31,618 nucleotides of DNA from JBDNIO01 sp041688215 (GCA_041688215.1 JBDNIO010000198.1:1-31618); one strand, 5' to 3'; counted from the first letter of the stretch, positions 14,363 through 23,929 are shown. A program made the numbers and translations. Notes: a model not told the origin generated them from the letters alone.

Positions 14363-17300
14363 ATGCGGCTGACCGCCATTAAACTTGCCGGCTTCAAATC
14401 GTTTGTCGACCCGACACTCTTGCGGTTGAACAGCAATCTGACCGGCATCGTCGGGCCCAATGGTTGCGGCAAATCGAATGTAATTGACGCGGTGCGCTGG
14501 GTTACCGGCGAATCCAGTGCCAAGCAATTGCGCGGCGAGGCACTCGAGGATGTTATCTTCAATGGCTCCAAGGCGCGCAAGCCTGTCGGCCGGGCCTCCA
14601 TCGAGCTGCTGTTTGATAACGCCGCCGGTAAGCTCGGTGGCCAATACGCCAGCTTTAACGAGATTTCCATACGCCGGGAGCTCGCGCGCGATGGGGGTTC
14701 GCAGTACTACATCAACAACGCCCGCAGCCGCCGGCGGGATGTGGTTGATCTGTTTCTGGGCACCGGTCTAGGCGGCAAGAGCAACTACGCCGTTATCGAA
14801 CAAGGCGCGGTCAATCGTCTGGTTGAAGCCAAGCCCGAAGACATGCGCAATGTGCTGGAAGAGGCGGCCGGTATATCCAAATACAAGGAGCGCCGCCGGG
14901 AAACGGAAAACCGCATCCGCCACACGCGCGAGAATCTGGATCGGCTTAATGACCTGGTTTCGGAAGTCACCCAGCGGCTTGCGCAACTACAGCGCCAGGC
15001 TGCCAATGCGGAAAAATACAAACAATACAAAAGCGAGGAGCGCACGCTGCGGGCGCAGCTTTTGGCCCTGCGCTGGCGCGCGCTGGATGTTGAAGCCCAG
15101 CGCCAGGAAGCCATTCTGGGTGAGCGTCGGCGTGAGCTGGAAGTAGCGCAAGCAGGTGCGCGCGAAGCCCAGGCCCGGCGAGAGAATCAACGCCAAGAAC
15201 AACAAACCATGGCGCATAATTGCCAACGCCTGCAAGCCGATTTCTATTCTGCTGAATCCGACGTGGCGCGGGTTGAACAATCGCTTGCGCATGCGCGCGA
15301 GCTCCAACAGGTGCGCGAGAAGGAACTGGAAGACCTGAGGCGCAATCAGGCTGAATTAACCGAGCGTATCGCCGCAGAGACCAGTGCAAAGGAGGCGACT
15401 CAGCAGCAAATTACCAGCCAGTCGCAGTCGCTCGAGAGTGTCGATAAAGAAGAGGCCGCCGCACGCGAACAGCTCGAACTCGCCCAGCGTGAACTTCAGG
15501 TAGGTGAGCAGGACTGGGACGCGCTCAATAACACCGACGGTAATCCACTCCAGCGCGCCGAAACCGAGCGCACCCGGGTGGAACATCTCGAACAGGGTAT
15601 TGCCGCTCTGGGCCAGCGTCTGGATCGCCAACTGGCCGAACGCCAGCGTCTGGACGGTGAATCGCCATCACAATCACTAACCGACGCCCAGGCGCTGGTC
15701 AACCGCCTCGCTTCTGAAATGACCGGCCTGCGTGATGACTACAGCGCCGCTGAAACCGAGGTTGCCCGCCTGCGTGAATCGCGTAGCGAAATCGACGGCG
15801 TGCTGAATAAAACCCGGCAAACACTGGCCAGTGCACAAGGCCGGCTCACCTCCCTGGAGGCCCTGCAGCAGGCCGCCCTGCGTGAAGACGACACCGACTT
15901 GCAGCACTGGTTGGAAACCCGGCAATGGGATGACGTAACCCGCGTGGCGCATAAGGTTAGAGTCTCCCAGGGCTGGGAAACGGCCGCCGAGGCTGCGCTG
16001 GGTGGCTTCATCCGCGCGCTCGCGGTGCCAGAGTTCGAAAGCCGGATAGCGGCATTATCCCAATGGCCAGAACACGCCATGACTTTGCTGGCCGGAGACG
16101 CAAAAGGCGATATTGGCCGCGGCGATGCCGGCCCGCCCAACGCGCGTTCGCTGGCCGGCGTACTTGATGGGCCTTTACCGCTGCGGCGCCTGGCACAGCG
16201 TATTTATCTGGTCGAGGATGACACCGCCGCTCGCAAAGGCCAGCCGAGCCTGAGCGAGGGACAAATGCTGGTGACCCGCGCTGGCGTTTGTTATGGCCCC
16301 GGGTGGGTACGCACGCCGCGAATCAGCAACCCCGAGGAAGGCCTGCTCAAGCGCGAGCAGAATATCGCTGAATTGAAAAAGCAGATCGCCGCGCTGCAGG
16401 CCAGCGAGCAGGACAAACAGACGCAGATGGAAGACCTGCGCCGGCGTCTGCAAGGTGCCGAAGAACAACGCAGCACGCAAGCAGCGCGCATGGATGAGCT
16501 GCGTCGTCGGCACGGCGAATCCCTGGCCGAGCGCCAGGGGCTGCAGGTGCGTGTTGAGCAAATACAGCGCCGGCGCAAGGAACTCGACGAAGAAATAGAC
16601 GACTTACGCAAGCAGCAGTCAGAATCCGAAACTAACCTGAAAACAACGCGCGAACGCCTGGACGCGGTTGCCGGCGCGGCGCGCGACCATGTGCAATGCC
16701 GCCAGTCCGCGCAAGAGCGTTTACAGAAGCTGCGTGAACAACTAAACACAGCGCGCTCCCAGCGTGAGCTTAGCGCGGAGCGCCGCCAAGCCCTGCAGCT
16801 TGATCTGGGGGGCCATCGCAGCGCCTTGCAAGCGACCGAGGAGCGGCTCAAGGAGCTCGCCGAACGCGATACCCGTATAAACGAACGCTTACAGACCCTG
16901 TCGCACGAAATCACTGAGTTCAAGGCACCCGACGCAGAAAACCAGAAGACCCGGACAGATACACAGGCGCGCCGGGATGAAGTCCGACGCGCGTTAGAAC
17001 AGGCCCGCGCACAACTGGCAGAAATCGAAGGCCGTGCCGAGGAACAGGCCCGTAACGCCCAGGCGGCCGAACAGTCGGTGGAGGGTGCGCGCGAACACTT
17101 GCAACAGGCCCAGGTCGCTTTCGAGACTGCCGCTGTTCGCCGACAAACCCTGGAAGAGCAACTGGCCGAGGTCGGACATACCCCCCAGGCGCTGTGTGAA
17201 CAGCTTGATGAAAGCGCCCAGGCCCCGGAATGGGAGCATAAAATTGAGTCTGTGGAACGCCGCATAAGCCGTCTGGGCGCGATTAACCTGGCCGCGATTG

Positions 17301-17884
17301 AAGAATTCGAGCATGAAAAGGAGCGTGAAGTTTATTTGCAGGGGCAGCACACGGATTTGACCGAAGCGTTGAATACCCTGGAACAGGCAATCGCCAAGAT
17401 TGACCGCGAAACCCGAACGCGCTTTCGCGAAACCTTTGAGAAGGTTAACCTGCGCTTTGCCGAGATGTTTCCGGTATTGTTTGGTGGGGGTGAGGCGCGC
17501 CTCGAACTCACCGAAGACGACCTGCTGGAAACCGGCGTGCGTGTCATGGCGCGCCCCCCGGGTAAGCGCAATGCCTCGATTCAAATGTTATCCGGCGGAG
17601 AAAAGGCACTCACTGCGGTGGCCCTGTTATTTGCGCTGTTCGAGCTAAATCCGGCACCATTTTGTATGCTTGATGAAATTGACGCCCCCCTGGATGATGC
17701 CAACGTCGCACGTTTTTGCGATCTGGTCAGGAAAATGTCGGAACATGTTCAATTTATTGTGATCACACATAACAAGCTCACGATGGAATTAGTCCAGCAG
17801 TTACACGGTGTAACCATGGCGGAACCGGGTGTTTCGCGCCTGGTCAGTGTAGATATCGATCAAGCTTTGGCGATGGCGAGTTAA
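14363..17884 (+). CDS. smc: Chromosome segregation protein SMC
   Basis: SMC is the ATPase of the bacterial condensin that compacts and segregates the chromosome with ScpA and ScpB. The 1173 residues have an N-terminal head with Walker A GPNGCGKSN (31-39) and two long antiparallel coiled coils (about 170-505 and 670-1010). The hinge lies at about 510-650. The C-terminal head carries the ABC signature LSGGEKAL (near 1076) and Walker B CMLDEIDAPLDD (near 1100). Length is standard. ScpA and ScpB are encoded at 23939-25482. Presence of Smc rather than MukB places the organism outside the main enteric clade. zipA follows three bases after the stop. Confidence 0.98.
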   Translation: MRLTAIKLAGFKSFVDPTLLRLNSNLTGIVGPNGCGKSNVIDAVRWVTGESSAKQLRGEALEDVIFNGSKARKPVGRASIELLFDNAAGKLGGQYASFNEISIRRELARDGGSQYYINNARSRRRDVVDLFLGTGLGGKSNYAVIEQGAVNRLVEAKPEDMRNVLEEAAGISKYKERRRETENRIRHTRENLDRLNDLVSEVTQRLAQLQRQAANAEKYKQYKSEERTLRAQLLALRWRALDVEAQRQEAILGERRRELEVAQAGAREAQARRENQRQEQQTMAHNCQRLQADFYSAESDVARVEQSLAHARELQQVREKELEDLRRNQAELTERIAAETSAKEATQQQITSQSQSLESVDKEEAAAREQLELAQRELQVGEQDWDALNNTDGNPLQRAETERTRVEHLEQGIAALGQRLDRQLAERQRLDGESPSQSLTDAQALVNRLASEMTGLRDDYSAAETEVARLRESRSEIDGVLNKTRQTLASAQGRLTSLEALQQAALREDDTDLQHWLETRQWDDVTRVAHKVRVSQGWETAAEAALGGFIRALAVPEFESRIAALSQWPEHAMTLLAGDAKGDIGRGDAGPPNARSLAGVLDGPLPLRRLAQRIYLVEDDTAARKGQPSLSEGQMLVTRAGVCYGPGWVRTPRISNPEEGLLKREQNIAELKKQIAALQASEQDKQTQMEDLRRRLQGAEEQRSTQAARMDELRRRHGESLAERQGLQVRVEQIQRRRKELDEEIDDLRKQQSESETNLKTTRERLDAVAGAARDHVQCRQSAQERLQKLREQLNTARSQRELSAERRQALQLDLGGHRSALQATEERLKELAERDTRINERLQTLSHEITEFKAPDAENQKTRTDTQARRDEVRRALEQARAQLAEIEGRAEEQARNAQAAEQSVEGAREHLQQAQVAFETAAVRRQTLEEQLAEVGHTPQALCEQLDESAQAPEWEHKIESVERRISRLGAINLAAIEEFEHEKEREVYLQGQHTDLTEALNTLEQAIAKIDRETRTRFRETFEKVNLRFAEMFPVLFGGGEARLELTEDDLLETGVRVMARPPGKRNASIQMLSGGEKALTAVALLFALFELNPAPFCMLDEIDAPLDDANVARFCDLVRKMSEHVQFIVITHNKLTMELVQQLHGVTMAEPGVSRLVSVDIDQALAMAS

Positions 17885-17887
17885 GAC

Positions 17888-18700
17888 ATGACTGGAACAC
17901 AGTGGTTATTACTGGCATTGGTAGTCGCGGCCGTGGTGGGCGCGTACCTTTATATCCGCCGTCAGGCCAGCGAAGACCCCTGGCACGACATGGAAGCGGG
18001 CGGCAATTCGTCTGAGAACGATCTGAACCGCGACATGTCTTTAGGCGGTGATTCATACATCGTCGGCGTGCGCACTATTGGTGGCTCAAACGAAGCGCCA
18101 CGGGCGCCCGAACGCACTCCAGATACAGCGCCTGAGCCGACACAGCCGCAAGCGGATAAAGGCAAAAAACCACCGCCCTGGGCCGCCTTTAATCCCAAGT
18201 CCAAAGCCCCGAAAAAAGCTGATGACGAGGTAGAAAACCTGCGGCCAAAACGCGCGCCGGCCGGCGAAGAAAAGTTATTCATCGTGCACGTGGCCAGCCG
18301 GGACCAGAGCTTTTTTGATGGCCCCGACGTTCACGCGGCGCTACAGGCGCAGAAACTCAAATTCGGTATGCACGATATTTATCACCGCATCACCGAAGTC
18401 AATGGCGTACCCGACTCGGTCTACGCTATTGCGAATATGCTCAAACCCGGCTTTCTTGATCCGGTTGAACAGGACCAATTGAGTACGCCCGGCCTGACCA
18501 TTTTCCTGCAACTGCCCGGGCCCATAGACGGGGTTAAAGCCACCCGCGATATGCTGGAAACCGCCGGCGCGCTGGCCGAGCGCCTTGGCGGCGAAGTTCT
18601 TGACGATAAACGCAGCCTGCTCAAGGCGCAAACCGCGCAGTTCATGCTGGATGAGGCAGCCGAGCTCGATCGCAAGCAAAGGCTGCAAGCGCAGCACTAA
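17888..18700 (+). CDS. zipA: Cell division protein ZipA
   Basis: ZipA anchors FtsZ polymers to the inner membrane at the division site. The 270-residue protein has one N-terminal membrane segment (about 5-23, WLLLALVVAAVVGAYLYI) followed directly by RR. A Pro/Gln/Lys-rich unstructured linker comes next (about 60-128), then a C-terminal FtsZ-binding domain (about 130-262, KLFIVHVASRDQSFFDGPDV, PGLTIFLQLPGP). Length is shorter than E. coli ZipA (328) because the linker is short. It lies three bases after smc and one base before the ligA GTG, so smc, zipA and ligA are very probably one transcript. Confidence 0.95.
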   Translation: MTGTQWLLLALVVAAVVGAYLYIRRQASEDPWHDMEAGGNSSENDLNRDMSLGGDSYIVGVRTIGGSNEAPRAPERTPDTAPEPTQPQADKGKKPPPWAAFNPKSKAPKKADDEVENLRPKRAPAGEEKLFIVHVASRDQSFFDGPDVHAALQAQKLKFGMHDIYHRITEVNGVPDSVYAIANMLKPGFLDPVEQDQLSTPGLTIFLQLPGPIDGVKATRDMLETAGALAERLGGEVLDDKRSLLKAQTAQFMLDEAAELDRKQRLQAQH

Positions 18701-18701
18701 C

Positions 18702-20789
18702 GTGTCGCCGAAAACCCGCGTCGAACAGCTGCGTGAGCAAATACGCGAGCATAACCATCGTTACTATGTGCTGGACGATCCCGAAATAGCGGACGCCGAG
18801 TACGACCAGCTACTGCGCGAATTACAGGAGCTTGAGGCCAAGCATCCCGAGCTTGTATCACAAGATTCTCCGACCATGCGCGTCGGTGCCGAGCCCGCAA
18901 AACAGTTCGCCAGCGTGGCGCACGCCATGCCGATGCTTTCGCTCAACAACTGTTTTAGTGAGAGTGAACTGGCCGAATTTGACCAGCGCGCGCAAAAAGG
19001 CCTTGAAACCGAAACCCTCACTTATACTGCCGAGCCCAAACTTGATGGCGCGGCACTGAATCTGAGTTATCGAAACGGCCAGCTCGAACGGGGCGCTACG
19101 CGTGGCGATGGCAGCCACGGGGAAGATATTACCGGCAACGCACGCACGATCCGCAACTTGCCGTTGCGCTTGCGGGGTGCGGGTTATCCTGCGTTCATGG
19201 AAGTCCGCGGCGAAGTCGTCATGCCGCGTTCGCAGTTCAGCGAATTGAATAAACGGTTGGCAAGCAAAGGCGAAAAGAATTACGTGAATCCGCGCAATGC
19301 TGCCGCCGGAAGCCTGCGCCAGCTGGACCCGAAAATTACCGCCGACCGGCCACTGTATCTCTATGCTTATGGCGTAGGCGCGCATGCAGACGGTGATTTA
19401 CCGGATTCACATTTCGAATTACTGCAAACCTTGCGTGACTGGGGGTTGCCGGTAAGCGATCTGGTTGAGCGGGTGCAGGGCGCAAGCGGTTGTCAGCACT
19501 ACTACGAAAAAATGTCCGCCCGCAGGGACGAACTCGATTTCGAAATAGACGGCTGCGTGTACAAAATCGACAGCCAGGCCCAGCGCGATGAACTGGGTTT
19601 TGTTGCGCGCGCGCCGCGCTGGGCCATCGCGCATAAATTTCCGGCCGAAGAAGCCACCACCAAAATTGAACAAGTGGAGTTCCAGGTCGGGCGCACCGGT
19701 GCATTAACGCCGGTGGCGCGCCTTAAACCCGTGTTTGTAGGCGGCGTTACTGTTTCAAACGCCACCCTGCACAACATGGATGAAATCCAGCGCAAGGATG
19801 TGCGCGTAGGGGATACCGTCATCGTGCGTCGCGCCGGAGACGTTATTCCCGAGGTAGCGCGAGTAGTTGTGGGCAAACGGCCCGAACGCACCGAGCCGGT
19901 CACGCTCCCGAGCCACTGCCCGGTTTGTGGCTCAGACGTAGAACGAGTTCAAGGCGAAGCAGTCGCCCGCTGCACTGGCGGTCTGATTTGCGCGGCGCAA
20001 CGCAAGGAAGCGTTAAAACACTTTGTTTCCCGGCGCGCGATGGATATAGAAGGCCTGGGCAGCAAACTGATCGAACAATTTGTAGCCGAAGAGTTGTTGC
20101 ACACACCGGTGGATATTTATGCACTGCACGAACATCGCGAACAGTTGATCGAACGCGAAGGTTTTGGCGAACAATCGATCGGCAATCTTTTAAGCAGTAT
20201 AGAAAACAGCAAGCAGACCACGCTGGGCCGTTTTCTTTTTGCCTTGGGAATTCGTGAAATCGGCGAAACCATGGCGAATGATCTGGCCAGCCATTTCTCC
20301 AGTCTGGAAGCCATTCAAGAAGTCGCGGTGAACTACGCGGAACAGATTGCCGAACTGCTAAAGCAAGAGAAAACAGCAGAGGAAATAGACAAGGCGCTGA
20401 AAGAAGACGTGTTGCGCCAAACCCCGAACATCGGGCCGCGGGTGGCGCGCAATATCGCATCATTCTTTGACGATGCCGGCAACCGAGAAGTGATACAGAA
20501 ATTGCTGGCAGCGGACGTAGAATGGCCGCAGGAGTCGAGCAAAAAATCTGCAGCGCAGCACCTGAGCGGCAAAACATTCGTGCTTACCGGTAGTCTCCCG
20601 GACTGGACCCGAGACGAGGCTAAAGCGCGTATTGAAGCCGCCGGCGGGCGTGTTACCTCCAGCGTATCGAGCAAAACCGATTATGTGGTTGCCGGCGAGG
20701 CACCCGGATCGAAACTCGCCAAGGCCGAACGGCTGGGGGTAACGGTACTAGACCAGAACGGACTCGCGGCGCTCTTGGCCGACGACTAG
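18702..20789 (+). CDS. ligA: NAD+-dependent DNA ligase LigA
   Basis: LigA seals nicks in replication and repair using NAD+. The 695 residues contain the Ia domain (HNHRYYVLDDPEIADAEYD, residues 16-34) and the adenylation motif with catalytic Lys113 (PKLDG). An OB-fold follows, then a four-cysteine zinc finger (Cys406, Cys409, Cys424, Cys430), helix-hairpin-helix repeats (about 440-600) and a C-terminal BRCT domain (about 618-695). The frame is open back to 18585 inside zipA, but family similarity begins at VSPKTRVEQLREQI. The GTG at 18702, one base after the zipA stop, is therefore taken as the start. Confidence 0.97.
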   Translation: MSPKTRVEQLREQIREHNHRYYVLDDPEIADAEYDQLLRELQELEAKHPELVSQDSPTMRVGAEPAKQFASVAHAMPMLSLNNCFSESELAEFDQRAQKGLETETLTYTAEPKLDGAALNLSYRNGQLERGATRGDGSHGEDITGNARTIRNLPLRLRGAGYPAFMEVRGEVVMPRSQFSELNKRLASKGEKNYVNPRNAAAGSLRQLDPKITADRPLYLYAYGVGAHADGDLPDSHFELLQTLRDWGLPVSDLVERVQGASGCQHYYEKMSARRDELDFEIDGCVYKIDSQAQRDELGFVARAPRWAIAHKFPAEEATTKIEQVEFQVGRTGALTPVARLKPVFVGGVTVSNATLHNMDEIQRKDVRVGDTVIVRRAGDVIPEVARVVVGKRPERTEPVTLPSHCPVCGSDVERVQGEAVARCTGGLICAAQRKEALKHFVSRRAMDIEGLGSKLIEQFVAEELLHTPVDIYALHEHREQLIEREGFGEQSIGNLLSSIENSKQTTLGRFLFALGIREIGETMANDLASHFSSLEAIQEVAVNYAEQIAELLKQEKTAEEIDKALKEDVLRQTPNIGPRVARNIASFFDDAGNREVIQKLLAADVEWPQESSKKSAAQHLSGKTFVLTGSLPDWTRDEAKARIEAAGGRVTSSVSSKTDYVVAGEAPGSKLAKAERLGVTVLDQNGLAALLADD

Positions 20790-20803
20790 CCACGCAGCGA
20801 GGA

Positions 20804-21073
20804 TTATTCGCCGGTTGCGAGCGCGCGTATGGAGAGCGCGTGAATATCGGTTTGCATCAGGCTGCCCAGACTTTCGTATACCAGCCGGTGCCGGTCGAGC
20901 ATGGACAAGCCCTGGAAGTGGTCAGAGCGCAGGGTAACGGCGAAATGTCCCAGCCCGGTTTTGGCGCCAGCGTGGCCAACGTGTTTGTGGCCCTCGTCGA
21001 GCACGGTGACCTCTTCGGTAGCAAACGCTGTGCTTAGTTTTTCACGGATGAGTTCAACCCGCTGCGCGGTCAT
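20804..21073 (-). CDS. bolA: BolA family protein
   Basis: An 89-residue BolA-like protein. In this family monothiol-glutaredoxin partners and iron-sulfur trafficking are common, and E. coli BolA also affects cell shape under stress. Visible family blocks are the N-terminal RVELIREKLSTAF, the histidine in GHKHVGHAG (29-37), HFAVTLRSDHFQGLSMLDRH (43-62) and VYESLG..M..DIHALSI at the end. It is the last gene of yciB-yciI-bolA, overlapping yciI by four bases (ATGA). The compact overlap implies translational coupling. Confidence 0.93.
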   Translation of the reverse strand: MTAQRVELIREKLSTAFATEEVTVLDEGHKHVGHAGAKTGLGHFAVTLRSDHFQGLSMLDRHRLVYESLGSLMQTDIHALSIRALATGE

Positions 21074-21369
21074 GGCAAGACCTTTTTGAACGGTTTGACA
21101 ATGGTTTCTTCATACACGCCGGCTTCGATATACGGGTCCGCGTCGGCCCAGGCTTGCGCTGCGTCGTAGTTGTCGAACTCGGCAACCACCAGGCTGCCGT
21201 GAAACCCGGCTTCGCCCGGGTTCTCAGAATCCACTGCCGGATAGGGCCCGGCAAGTTCCAGGCGGCCTGCGTCCTGCAGCGCCTGCAAGCGTGCCAGATG
21301 TGCGGCGCGTGCCGGTATGCGCCGGGGCAGGCTGTTGGGCACGTCGAAACTGATTATGGCGTAGAGCAT
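21070..21369 (-). CDS. yciI: YciI family protein
   Basis: A 99-residue dimeric alpha-beta protein of the YciI/YCII family. Conserved features are MLYAIISFDVPNSLPRR at the start, HLARLQALQDAGRLELAGP (24-42) with the family histidine, GSLVVAEF and ADADPY (76-81) with the conserved Asp-Pro pair, and the C-terminal VKPFKKVL. The family's biochemical role is not established; an active-site-like His/Asp pair has been noted. It sits between yciB (3-bp gap) and bolA (4-bp overlap), the usual gammaproteobacterial cluster. Confidence 0.94.
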   Translation of the reverse strand: MLYAIISFDVPNSLPRRIPARAAHLARLQALQDAGRLELAGPYPAVDSENPGEAGFHGSLVVAEFDNYDAAQAWADADPYIEAGVYEETIVKPFKKVLP

Positions 21370-21372
21370 GGG

Positions 21373-21915
21373 TTAAGACTCCTTGCTTTCATTCGGCATA
21401 TGTTGGGCGAGATATAGCCCCTGCAGCAGCGCAAATACCAGCGTCAGGCCCAGCGTTCCAAACAGTTTAAAGTTAACCCAGAAAGCTTCACTGAATTCGA
21501 ATGCGATGTACAGATTCAGCAGCCCGCAGAATACAAAAAAGCCTGCCCACATGAAGGTCAGTTTTCGCCAGATGGGAGCTTCGAGCTCAAGCTGGCTACC
21601 AAGCAAACGCTGCATCATCGGTTTTTCGCCTATAAAGGCGCTGCCAACAAGGACCAAGGCAAAAATCGCGTACAAGACGGTGGGCTTGAGTTTGAAAAAC
21701 AGCGGGTCGTGCAGCGCCAGCGTCAGGCCGCCAAACACCAGCGCCAACGCCGCCACCATCAGGTGTACCTTGTGCCACTGGCCGGATACCAGGCGGTAGC
21801 CCAGGGCCAGAACCGTGGCCGCCACCATGAACACCGCGGTCGCGGTGTAGATGTCGGTGGTGATGTAGGCGCCGAAAAAAATCAGGACGGGGAAATATTC
21901 AATTAACATTTTCAT
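21373..21915 (-). CDS. yciB: Inner-membrane septation/intracellular spread protein YciB (IspZ)
   Basis: This 180-residue protein has about five hydrophobic segments (roughly 5-22, 27-42, 50-68, 80-96, 120-140, 150-168). The family motif IEYFPVLIFFGAYI...DIYTATAV is at the start, with F.L.PT.LY (about 75-83) and FW..FK.FG near the end. YciB affects envelope integrity and septation; the mechanism is not settled. A TACAAT (21929-21924, minus) lies so close to the ATG at 21915 that the mRNA would be leaderless or nearly so; an ATG at 21909 is also in frame. It leads the yciB-yciI-bolA unit. Confidence 0.94.
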   Translation of the reverse strand: MKMLIEYFPVLIFFGAYITTDIYTATAVFMVAATVLALGYRLVSGQWHKVHLMVAALALVFGGLTLALHDPLFFKLKPTVLYAIFALVLVGSAFIGEKPMMQRLLGSQLELEAPIWRKLTFMWAGFFVFCGLLNLYIAFEFSEAFWVNFKLFGTLGLTLVFALLQGLYLAQHMPNESKES

Positions 21916-21990
21916 GACTGGGCATTGTACCCTTTCACATCACAATGTCCGAATATTCAAGAACCTCTGCTCTACTCATGCACGGATCGC

Positions 21991-22093
21991 GTTTGCTACC
22001 CAAAAGGCCGCGAAGCAAGGCGCTCGGCGCTGTGCCGTGGTACGCGCCACGGTCAAGCCGGGCAACGCCGCAGCGCGGCCTTTTGGGCCAAAC
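21991..22093. repeat. Long palindromic hairpin upstream of yciO
   Basis: CCCAAAAGGCCGCG (21999-22012) and its exact reverse complement (22074-22087) are flanked by a further pair GTTTG/CAAAC (21991-21995, 22089-22093). They enclose CCGTGG/CCACGG and smaller paired blocks. The whole folds into a rod of about 103 nt. It fills most of the 298-bp gap between yciB and yciO, which shows no gene. It looks like an intergenic palindromic element or a structured RNA. No T tract follows on either strand. Confidence 0.6.
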
Positions 22094-22213
22094 CTCTAAG
22101 AGGCTGGGCCTTTGCGCGTGTCTGGCCGGCGTCATTCGTCGTTTATTTGTATCAAACAAACTTCCCTCCTCATTCCTTGCCAGTCACGCGCAAAGACTCC
22201 AGCGCGACCGCGT

Positions 22214-22843
22214 ATGAGTAGCGCAGAGGTTCTCAAGATTCATCCCGAGAATCCACAGCCGCGCCTGGTCAAACAGGTGGTTGAGCAACTGCGCGCGGGC
22301 AAGGTTATTGCCTATCCGACGGATTCGTCCTATGCGCTGGGCTGTGCGTTGGGCGAAAAACCGGCGATAGATCGCATCCGCTGGATACGCGGTTTCGGGC
22401 GCGAACACTACTTCACCTTGCTGTGCCGCGACCTGTCCGAGATTGCGACTTACGCAAAGGTTGATAACACCAGTTTCAGACTGCTCAAAACCCTCACGCC
22501 TGGCCCCTATACCTTCGTGTTGCCCGCCACGCGCGAGGTGCCGCGCTGGCTCTGGCACCCCAAGCGCAAGACCATAGGTATTCGCGTGCCCGACCACCAC
22601 ACCGCGCATGCGATTGCGCAGGCACTGGACGCGCCAATCATGTCGGTAACGCTGCTGCTGCCCGGTGATGATATTCCCATGTCTGATCCGCAGCAGGTAT
22701 TGGAACGCATTGGTAACGACGTGGATTTGATTGTCGACAGTGGTGCCTGCGAAATCGAGCCAACTACGGTATTGGATATGACGCAGGATGTGCCCAAAGT
22801 TCTGCGCCAAGGGCGTGGTTCGGTGGATCAGCTCGGTCTGTAG
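22214..22843 (+). CDS. yciO: YciO/Sua5/YrdC-family protein (threonylcarbamoyl-AMP synthase type)
   Basis: This 209-residue protein has the Sua5/YrdC/YciO fold, which binds RNA and nucleotides. Members make threonylcarbamoyl-AMP for the t6A37 tRNA modification, though YciO proper is a distinct subfamily with debated activity. Seen in the sequence: VIAYPTDSSYALGC (35-48), the K/R-rich block AIDRIRWIRGFGREHYFTLLC, LTPGPYTFVLPAT (95-107), KTIGIRVPDH and SVTLLLPGDD. The DSSYALGC and FTLLCRDLSE forms and the trpS-scpA neighbourhood indicate YciO rather than TsaC. ATG 22214 is chosen because similarity starts there; the 34-codon upstream extension has none. Confidence 0.9.
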   Translation: MSSAEVLKIHPENPQPRLVKQVVEQLRAGKVIAYPTDSSYALGCALGEKPAIDRIRWIRGFGREHYFTLLCRDLSEIATYAKVDNTSFRLLKTLTPGPYTFVLPATREVPRWLWHPKRKTIGIRVPDHHTAHAIAQALDAPIMSVTLLLPGDDIPMSDPQQVLERIGNDVDLIVDSGACEIEPTTVLDMTQDVPKVLRQGRGSVDQLGL

Positions 22844-22868
22844 CCGAGAATCTCGCGCGCATCGTCCG

Positions 22869-22874
22869 TATAAT
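22869..22874 (+). promoter_or_regulatory. -10 element for the trpS-scpAB-rluB unit
   Basis: A perfect TATAAT stands 35 bp before the trpS ATG, in the short gap after yciO. No good -35 hexamer is seen 16-18 bp upstream, so activity may be modest or activator-dependent. Confidence 0.45.
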
Positions 22875-22909
22875 GCGCTCCAACTCAATTCCATGAAAAA
22901 CAATTACCC

Positions 22910-23929
22910 ATGCCTGCAACACAAAAACCCATCGTGCTCAGTGGTATTCAGCCCTCCGGTAACCTGACCCTGGGCAACTACATCGGCGCACTGAAAAACT
23001 GGGTGGCGATGCAGGATGACTACGATTGCCTGTACACGCTGGTAGACCTGCACGCGATTACCGTGCGCCAGGATCCGAAAATCCTGCGCGAGCGTTGCTA
23101 CGAATTCCTGTGTTTGTATCTGGCTTGCGGACTGGATCCCGGGCGCGCCACCTTGTTTGTGCAGTCGCATGTGCCGGAGCATTGCCAGCTAGCCTGGATA
23201 CTGAATTGCCATACCGCGATGGGTGAGCTCAACCGCATGACCCAGTACAAGGACAAATCGCAAATGCATAGCGATAACATCAATGCCGGTCTGTTTGATT
23301 ACCCGGTGCTGATGGCGGCGGATATCCTGCTGTATCAGGCCGATGCGGTACCCGTGGGCAATGACCAGAAGCAGCACCTGGAATTGGCGCGCAATCTGGC
23401 CGAGCGTTTCAATAACCGCTACGACGCGCAGGTGTTCAAAGTGCCGGAGCCGTTCATTCCCGAGGTCGGCGCCCGCATCATGAGCTTGCAGGATCCGGGC
23501 GCGAAAATGTCCAAGTCCGACGAGGTAGATGCCAATGTGATTGGTTTGCTGGATGAGCCCAAGCGTGTGGTCAAGAAAATAAAGCGCGCGGTAACCGATT
23601 CCGACGGCGAAATTCGTTTCGATGAAGCCGCCAAACCGGGCGTTTCCAATCTGCTGTCCATGTTATCCGCGGTAACCGGCGAAACGATCGCGAGCCTGGA
23701 AACAAGCTATGCCGGTCAGGGTTACGGTAAGCTCAAAGGTGATCTGGCCGACGTGGTTGTGGCCTTTCTGGAGCCACTGCAAACACGTTATCAGCAATAC
23801 TTTGAAGATCGCGAGGGCCTGGATGCCATTCTTGCCAAAGGTGCGGAAGCTGCCCGCGAACGCGCCCGGCCTACCTTGCAAAAAGCCTTCGAAGTGACCG
23901 GTTTTCTGCCCAGCGCGAATCTGGCTTAA
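22910..23929 (+). CDS. trpS: Tryptophanyl-tRNA synthetase
   Basis: TrpRS charges tRNA-Trp with tryptophan. The 339-residue class I synthetase (usual 330-345) has SGIQPSGNLTLGNYIGAL with the HIGH-equivalent LGNYIGA (21-27) and the KMSKS loop at 199-203 (GAKMSKSDEVDANVIGLLD). DLHAIT near residue 45 and the GNDQKQHLELAR block are also family marks. It is well formed throughout. It starts the trpS-scpA-scpB-rluB run, with scpA beginning nine bases after its stop. Confidence 0.98.
   Translation: MPATQKPIVLSGIQPSGNLTLGNYIGALKNWVAMQDDYDCLYTLVDLHAITVRQDPKILRERCYEFLCLYLACGLDPGRATLFVQSHVPEHCQLAWILNCHTAMGELNRMTQYKDKSQMHSDNINAGLFDYPVLMAADILLYQADAVPVGNDQKQHLELARNLAERFNNRYDAQVFKVPEPFIPEVGARIMSLQDPGAKMSKSDEVDANVIGLLDEPKRVVKKIKRAVTDSDGEIRFDEAAKPGVSNLLSMLSAVTGETIASLETSYAGQGYGKLKGDLADVVVAFLEPLQTRYQQYFEDREGLDAILAKGAEAARERARPTLQKAFEVTGFLPSANLA

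Noticed and set aside
16291..17265. 324-codon minus-strand frame opposite smc
   Set aside because: It is rich in Ser/Arg/Cys, as expected from the complement of a Glu/Arg/Gln coiled coil; no family features.
18585..18701. Upstream extension of ligA
   Set aside because: It lies inside zipA in another frame and adds residues unlike any LigA N-terminus.
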